From Dehalococcoidales bacterium (GTDB lineage Bacteria > Chloroflexota > Dehalococcoidia > Dehalococcoidales > UBA2162): DNA of 9,959 bases. Positions 7,280-9,959 of the stretch are shown here, piece after piece. The notes beneath the pieces are model-generated. The model made no database searches and had not been told where the DNA came from. It saw only the letters and a program-made list of their open reading frames with translations. Where the stretch lies: assembly GCA_020354275.1 (NCBI GenBank), contig CP070645.1:195083-205041 (forward strand). The letters run 5' to 3'. Both the position numbers and the translations under genes were made by a program. Position 1 is the stretch's first letter. Every line of letters begins with the position of its first letter.

Positions 7280-7393
7280 TTATTCAGTTATTACTAATAT
7301 TACCTGTTCATAAACATGTCTCCTTATTATCTCCCTCAAGATAAATCTTCTATATTTCAGGTGATTAACTCGCTTTTTGAGTATCCGGGCCAT
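7280..7393 (-). CDS. Small basic ORF (37 aa) in the leader, possible leader peptide or gene remnant
   Basis: The ATG at 7393 opens a 37-codon frame beginning MARILKKRVNHL and ending YEQVILVITE. It is rich in Arg and Lys (11 of 37), with an alternating hydrophobic/basic pattern that suggests an amphipathic helix. A weak GAGG lies 11 nt upstream. The preceding TGA (7394-7396) directly abuts the ATG and is in the same frame, and that frame is open further upstream (ISDNERLLLAGMTPLGSEELL). It may therefore be the second half of a broken gene, a coupled pair of small ORFs, or noncoding. Its stop lies 17 nt before the terminator stem and overlaps one pairing segment, as in leader-peptide attenuation. 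No homologue is recognised. Confidence 0.3.
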   Translation of the reverse strand: MARILKKRVNHLKYRRFILREIIRRHVYEQVILVITE

Positions 7394-7482
7394 TCACAAC
7401 AATTCCTCACTTCCAAGGGGTGTCATGCCGGCCAATAAAAGCCTTTCGTTATCGCTAATCAGGGTAATAACCTTATATCTAT

Positions 7483-7511
7483 ATTATACTTTTTAGTGGC
7501 TATATTTTCAA
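7483..7511 (-). promoter_or_regulatory. Near-consensus sigma70 promoter for the solute-binding gene leader
   Basis: On the minus strand TTGAAA (7506-7511) and a perfect TATAAT (7483-7488) are exactly 17 nt apart. The -35 lies within the last codons of the M16 gene and the -10 just past its stop. Initiation is expected near 7476, which leaves a leader of about 365 nt before the GTG at 7111. It is the best-matching promoter I found in the window. Confidence 0.7.
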
Positions 7512-8762
7512 GAGTCCCTCGATAGGTTCTTCATCAGTAACAGGGCCGACCACCGCCAACCTCAGTTGACTGCTCACCAGAATATCTTCGGCCAGTTCTT
7601 TCAACTCGGCAGCGGTGATGGCATCAATGATGGCAACAACCTCTTCGACGGTGAGAATGCGCCGGGTTAGCAGCTCCTGCCCTCCTGTCCAGCTGGCGAT
7701 ACTGCGACTGTCCTCCATACGCAGCAACATCCGTCCCTTAGATAGCTCCTTGGCCTTAGCTAGTTCATGTTCAGGGATTGGTTCTTTTAGCAAAGCCAGT
7801 TGCTCCATGATGGCCTTTATTGTGACTGGCAGGTTCTTAGATTCCACCCCGGCATAAATGGTCATTGAACCTGAATCGAGGAAGTGGTCGGTATAGCTGT
7901 GAATGCTGTAGGCAAGGCCCAGTTTATCACGGATTTCAGTAAACAGACGGCTGCTCATTCCCTCTCCGAGGATAACATTAAGTAGGTCGAGGGCAAAACG
8001 TTTGGGGTGGAGTAACGCCAGTCCCGGCAATGCCAGACAGAGGTGGACCTGCTCGGTCGCCTTTTCCTCAATCCGAAGCCGCGGGTTCGGTTGTTCCTGG
8101 TAGGTGCTGTATTCCGGGTGTGGCTGCTGGTTGGTCCAATTAGCCGTAGCCTGGACAACCGTCGAAATAGCTTCCTGGTGTTCGATATTGCCGGCAATAG
8201 CCACAACGGTATTTTCCGGCAGGTATTTGCTGTTGAGGTAATCAAGCATGGTATCACGGGTTATACCAGTTAATGATTCCTTATTGCCAGCAATGTCTCT
8301 TCCCAGGGGATGTCCCGGCCATAACAACTCGTCAATAATCATGTTGACCTGCTGTCCTGGGGAGTCCTTACTGCGGTTAATCTCTTCGATAATGACCTGG
8401 CGTTCCCGCTCGATGTCCTCGGGGTCGAACCTGGAGTTGAACAGCATATCCACCAGTACATCCAGGGCCAGGTGGAAGTGGGGTTGGGCCACCCGGCACC
8501 AGTAGATGGTTAACTCTTTATCGGTACCGCCATTGAGGAATCCTCCCACCCCCTCGATTGCCGCCGAGATCTCTTTGGCTGTTGGGCGTTTCAAAGTGCC
8601 CTTGAAATTCAGGTGCTCAATGAAATGTGAGATGCCGGCCTGCTGGTCGGTCTCGTACCTGGAACCGATGCCAATGAAGAAGTAGACCGATACAGAGCGG
8701 GTGTGGGGCATGGTAGTGGTAACCAGCCTAAGTCCGTTGTCGAGAGTCGTCAGTTGATGCAC
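7500..8762 (-). CDS. M16 family zinc metallopeptidase (processing-peptidase-like)
   Basis: The 420-residue protein is a single-chain M16B-type peptidase. The inverted zinc motif HxxEH is HFIEH at 46-50, and the third zinc ligand is E127 in RQVIIEEINRSKD, exactly 76 residues after His50 as in the HxxEH-x76-E signature of mitochondrial processing peptidase beta and bacterial homologues. ETDQQAGISHFIEHLNFKGT is family-typical. The second half has the inactive-domain features FTEIRDKLGLAYSIHSY and a glycine-rich GEGMSSRLF. It probably degrades or processes peptides in the cytoplasm, as a dimer or single clamp. The GTG at 8762 follows GAGGTG (8768-8773) by 5 nt, and the protein begins MHQLTTLDNGLRLV as family members do. 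It has its own upstream promoter. Confidence 0.95.
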   Translation of the reverse strand: MHQLTTLDNGLRLVTTTMPHTRSVSVYFFIGIGSRYETDQQAGISHFIEHLNFKGTLKRPTAKEISAAIEGVGGFLNGGTDKELTIYWCRVAQPHFHLALDVLVDMLFNSRFDPEDIERERQVIIEEINRSKDSPGQQVNMIIDELLWPGHPLGRDIAGNKESLTGITRDTMLDYLNSKYLPENTVVAIAGNIEHQEAISTVVQATANWTNQQPHPEYSTYQEQPNPRLRIEEKATEQVHLCLALPGLALLHPKRFALDLLNVILGEGMSSRLFTEIRDKLGLAYSIHSYTDHFLDSGSMTIYAGVESKNLPVTIKAIMEQLALLKEPIPEHELAKAKELSKGRMLLRMEDSRSIASWTGGQELLTRRILTVEEVVAIIDAITAAELKELAEDILVSSQLRLAVVGPVTDEEPIEGLLKI

Positions 8763-8793
8763 AATGTCACCTCAATGGCAAATATTAAATAAT

Positions 8794-8822
8794 ATTCTAA
8801 ACGTTCCCCTTGCCCGGGTCAA
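8794..8822 (-). promoter_or_regulatory. Promoter of the M16 peptidase gene
   Basis: On the minus strand TTGACC (8817-8822) and TAGAAT (8794-8799) are 17 nt apart, placing the start near 8787 and a 5' leader of about 25 nt before the GTG at 8762. An inverted repeat ATAACAG/CTGTTAT (8833-8853) lies just upstream of the -35. Confidence 0.55.
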
Positions 8823-8832
8823 TGTAAAGGCT

Positions 8833-8853
8833 ATAACAGGCCTTTTCTGTTAT
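8833..8853. repeat. Inverted repeat between the M16 and tRNA promoters
   Basis: ATAACAG (8833-8839) and CTGTTAT (8847-8853) form a perfect 7-bp inverted repeat with a 7-nt loop. It lies between two divergent promoters and could be an operator; the sequence gives no further clue. Confidence 0.35.
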
Positions 8854-8874
8854 TGGTTTAAGGTTGCCCCGAAG

Positions 8875-8903
8875 TTGACGAAAATTTACAGATAAGCTAG
8901 AGT
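8875..8903 (+). promoter_or_regulatory. Promoter of the tRNA cluster
   Basis: TTGACG (8875-8880) and TAGAGT (8898-8903) are 17 nt apart, with initiation expected near 8910, about 29 nt ahead of the first tRNA. The three tRNA genes are closely spaced (16 and 29 nt) and probably form one transcript. Confidence 0.5.
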
Positions 8904-8938
8904 AGATAGGCTAGAAGGAATAATCTATACCTTAACAG

Positions 8939-9024
8939 GCCGAAGTGGCGGAATGGCAGACGCGCTACGTTCAGGGCGTAGTGTCCGAAAGGGCGTGGGA
9001 GTTCAAATCTCCCCTTCGGCACCA
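8939..9024 (+). tRNA. tRNA-Leu(CAG)
   Basis: The acceptor stem GCCGAAG (8939-8945) pairs with CTTCGGC (9014-9020); anticodon stem CTACG/CGTAG encloses TTCAGGG with anticodon CAG (8972-8974). A long variable arm (TGTCCGAAAGGGCGT) marks it as a class II tRNA, and the T arm is GGGAG-TTCAAAT-CTCCC. Discriminator A and an encoded CCA complete it. It reads CUG leucine codons. Confidence 0.97.
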
Positions 9025-9040
9025 ATATGAATAATGGAGT

Positions 9041-9117
9041 GCGCTTGTAGCTCAGTTGGATAGAGCGCAGCCCTGCGGAGGCTGAGGCCGTGGGTTCGAG
9101 CCCCGCCAAGCGCGCCA
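9041..9117 (+). tRNA. tRNA-Arg(GCG)
   Basis: Acceptor GCGCTTG/CAAGCGC, D stem GCTC/GAGC, anticodon stem CAGCC/GGCTG around CTGCGGA, T arm GTGGG-TTCGAGC-CCCGC (one G-U pair), discriminator G and encoded CCA. The anticodon at 9075-9077 is GCG, reading CGC and CGU arginine codons. Most bacteria instead use an ACG anticodon edited to ICG, so this form deserves note. Confidence 0.95.
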
Positions 9118-9146
9118 TATATGAAACAAGTCCTTAAAGGTATATG

Positions 9147-9223
9147 GGGCGGTTAGCTCAGTTGGTTAGAGCACCTGCTTTACACGCAGGGGGTCAGAGG
9201 TTCAAGTCCTCTACCGCCCACCA
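9147..9223 (+). tRNA. tRNA-Val(TAC)
   Basis: Acceptor GGGCGGT/ACCGCCC, D stem GCTC/GAGC, anticodon stem CCTGC/GCAGG around TTTACAC with anticodon TAC (9181-9183), T loop TTCAAGT, discriminator A and encoded CCA. It reads GUA and related valine codons. It is the last gene of the tRNA cluster; element-like sequence starts just after it, so its 3' end may be an integration target. Confidence 0.97.
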
Positions 9224-9239
9224 TAGCCTCAATTTCAGC

Positions 9240-9287
9240 CCCGAAAATTGCCACTGACCCGAAAAAGGGCACCTGCTTGCCCGAAAA
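9240..9287 (+). repeat. Triple CCCGAAAA direct repeat after the tRNA cluster
   Basis: CCCGAAAA occurs at 9240-9247, 9258-9265 and 9280-9287, spaced 18 and 22 nt start to start. It lies between tRNA-Val and a recombinase-like reading frame, where arm-type recombinase or excisionase binding sites of integrative elements are often found. Function is inferred from position only. Confidence 0.4.
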
Positions 9288-9375
9288 TAGCCGCCAAAAT
9301 GCACGCAATGTAGCGCAAAGTTGTAGTCGCTCATCCCGGCAGGGTTTATGCTATCAGTGTAAGGAGTTTGAGGTG

Positions 9376-9645
9376 ATGACACTCCAAGACGCACTGGTAG
9401 CTTATAAAACCTACGCCAGGGCCGAAGGGAAAAGCCCGAAGACCGTTGCTTGGGTTGCCTCCAGCGTGGGATACTTCGCTGATTTCCTTGGCCCTGAGCA
9501 GCAGGATATAGAAGCCCACGTGGACCTGGCCCACGCATTATCTAAGGCTGAGTGGGATGATTTGCTTTTCATAGTCCGGTTTGCACAGTTGGTAGTCTTA
9601 AGAGCTCTGAACGATGCATTGAGGGAAAAAGAGGAGAAATATTAA
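9376..9645 (+). pseudogene. Truncated tyrosine recombinase/integrase, N-terminal SAM-like domain only
   Basis: The 89-codon frame starts at ATG 9376 after AAGGAG (9361-9366) and GAGGTG. Residues 1-40 (MTLQDALVAYKTYARAEGKS then KTVAWVASSVGYFADFLG) read like the N-terminal core-binding, SAM-like domain of phage-type integrases: a short helix, a Lys/Ser-Pro-x-Thr turn, and a helix ending in F-x-x-FLG. From about residue 45 the sequence leaves the family pattern (HVDLAHALSKAEWDDLLF) and ends before any catalytic domain; the Arg, His and Tyr active-site boxes are absent. I read this as a remnant produced by an internal deletion or rearrangement. It could instead be an intact small DNA-binding protein that uses the same domain. 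It lies beside a tRNA cluster and a tRNA 3' fragment. Confidence 0.5.
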
Positions 9646-9723
9646 CCGAAAAACTAACCAAAAAATTACGGCAAAATACTGAAGAAACGAGGCTAAATAT
9701 GGGCTCCACTGGTTATAACCGCA

Positions 9724-9773
9724 CCAGACTTTTAATCAGGGTGTCGCAGGTTCGAGACCTGCACGGCCTACCA
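9724..9773 (+). pseudogene. tRNA-Lys(TTT)-like 3' half, candidate attachment site
   Basis: An anticodon arm CCAGA-CTTTTAA-TCAGG (anticodon TTT at 9731-9733, one A-A mismatch) is followed by a perfect T arm GCAGG-TTCGAGA-CCTGC (9746-9762), an acceptor strand ACGGCCT, A and CCA. Upstream only AGGC (9690-9693), plus a possible G-U pair, matches the needed 5' acceptor strand, the D arm is degenerate and the total length would be 84 nt, so it is not a normal tRNA. Integration of an element into a tRNA 3' half leaves exactly such a fragment at the far end. A decayed tRNA gene is the alternative. Confidence 0.6.
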
Positions 9774-9852
9774 AGGCTAGAAGACCATCCCTGCCGGGTA
9801 ATTTTTCAGAGAATCAGGGTGTCAAAACACTAGGTCAATCGACACCCTGATT
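9734..9852. repeat. 12-base word in three copies, two forming an inverted repeat
   Basis: AATCAGGGTGTC occurs at 9734-9745 (inside the tRNA-like anticodon and variable region), at 9812-9823, and inverted as GACACCCTGATT at 9841-9852. The last two form a 12-bp stem with a 17-nt loop; TCATCGTTTTTG follows, so the hairpin could also terminate transcription. The sharing with a tRNA fragment suggests recombination core sites or a duplicated attachment sequence. Confidence 0.6.
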
Positions 9853-9959
9853 TCATCGTTTTTGCGGTCAAATATCAACATTGTCACAAAATGCAATTTT
9901 GCCACATCTACTGTAATGGCAACGACCCTAATCTCGCTGAAGCGCCTGCAAACATCCCC
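9824..9959. other. Right-end stretch without a recognised gene
   Basis: Beyond the inverted repeat I see no clear gene. There is a small palindrome CAAAAT-GCA-ATTTTG (9887-9901), flanked by TTGTCACA (9881-9888) and TTGCCACA (9899-9906), an imperfect direct repeat that could be protein binding sites. A minus-strand frame stays open from the window edge to a TGA at 9822-9824 (45 codons), too short to call. Confidence 0.3.

Larger units (their letters stand above)
7206..7476 (-). ncRNA. Candidate leader RNA / attenuator or small RNA
   Basis: A transcript from the near-consensus promoter at 7483-7511 would run from about 7476 to the U tract at about 7206, roughly 270 nt. A 5' segment GGTTATTAC (minus strand, 7464-7472) is complementary to GTAATAACT (7286-7294, one G-U pair) and also to TAATAACT (7260-7267, one G-U pair); the second overlaps the 5' arm of the terminator stem, so the two folds exclude each other. 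A hairpin TTATCT/AGATAA (7327-7344) lies between. I do not recognise a known riboswitch class. Whether it is a regulatory leader or an independent RNA is an inference. Confidence 0.35.

Noticed and set aside
8897..9118. Minus-strand 73-codon frame with the string GLEPTASASAGLRSIQLSYKR
   Set aside because: It is the reverse reading of the tRNA-Leu and tRNA-Arg genes, a known false-protein pattern over tRNA clusters.
9194..9538. Minus-strand 114-codon frame ending in WAVEDLNL
   Set aside because: It overlaps the 3' part of tRNA-Val and runs antisense to the integrase-like frame; its ending is the typical false translation of a tRNA, and its composition is not protein-like.
9690..9773. Complete tRNA-Lys gene
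   Set aside because: The 5' acceptor strand pairs at only four to five of seven positions, the D arm is not formed and the length is about 8 nt too great; only the 3' half is credible.
9335..9798. 10-bp inverted repeat CCCGGCAGGG (9335-9344) / CCCTGCCGGG (9789-9798) flanking the integrase-like frame
   Set aside because: Only 10 bp and GC-rich; a match of this size within 700 bases is not rare enough to claim element ends.
9699..9833. Plus-strand 44-codon frame from ATG 9699
   Set aside because: It reads through the tRNA 3' fragment and the repeat; no convincing ribosome binding site, and codons follow the tRNA sequence.
9822..9959. Minus-strand frame open from the window edge to TGA 9822 (ending KNDEIRVSIDLVF)
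   Set aside because: 45 open codons at an edge occur by chance fairly often and no start or family is visible; it may be the end of a real gene, which sequence beyond 9959 would decide.
7206..9959. CRISPR array or other spaced-repeat system
   Set aside because: No regularly spaced repeats of 20 or more bases are present; the repeats seen are 8-12 bases and irregular.

Overview
The window looks like a chromosomal segment from a bacterium of the Chloroflexota, most likely class Dehalococcoidia. The main grounds are the GroEL sequence (a Dehalococcoides-like N-terminal half with the GHCVALDKKWGAPSVIDDG stretch and a GGM-type tail), the Chloroflexi style of the Asp/Gly-rich lipoprotein solute-binding protein, and the mix of neighbouring genes. 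The assignment rests on remembered family resemblance, not on a search.

Left part (1-2286): a plus-strand AlkD-like DNA alkylation repair protein ends at a hairpin terminator and faces a minus-strand pair, an amidohydrolase followed without a gap by an RNA 2',3'-cyclic phosphodiesterase (thpR). The amidohydrolase seems to start at 2232, where an extended -10 promoter puts the transcription start on the A of the ATG, so its mRNA may be leaderless. Centre (2290-4560): a groES-groEL operon sits behind a sigma70-type promoter and a perfect CIRCE operator, so it should be under HrcA heat-shock repression; it closes with a strong hairpin. A solitary GNAT acetyltransferase follows, and a bidirectional hairpin separates it from a minus-strand family 5 solute-binding lipoprotein (5267-7111) with no permease genes in view.

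The 388-base gap upstream of the solute-binding gene is the most intriguing part of the backbone. On the minus strand it holds a near-consensus promoter (7483-7511), a leader with a 37-codon basic ORF preceded by an in-frame TGA, a minimal ORF with a good ribosome binding site, and an intrinsic terminator (7206-7263). A 5' leader segment can pair with either of two downstream segments, one of which overlaps the terminator stem. This is the layout expected of an attenuator or riboswitch-like switch, or of a free-standing small RNA. Further right is a minus-strand M16 zinc peptidase (7500-8762) with its own promoter.

Right part (8875-9959): a tRNA cluster, Leu(CAG), Arg(GCG) and Val(TAC), all with encoded CCA, is followed by what looks like an integrated and decayed element. 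This contains triple CCCGAAAA repeats, a truncated tyrosine-recombinase-like reading frame, a tRNA 3' half resembling tRNA-Lys(TTT), and three copies of a 12-base word shared between that tRNA fragment and a nearby inverted repeat. The layout suggests a tRNA-targeting mobile element.
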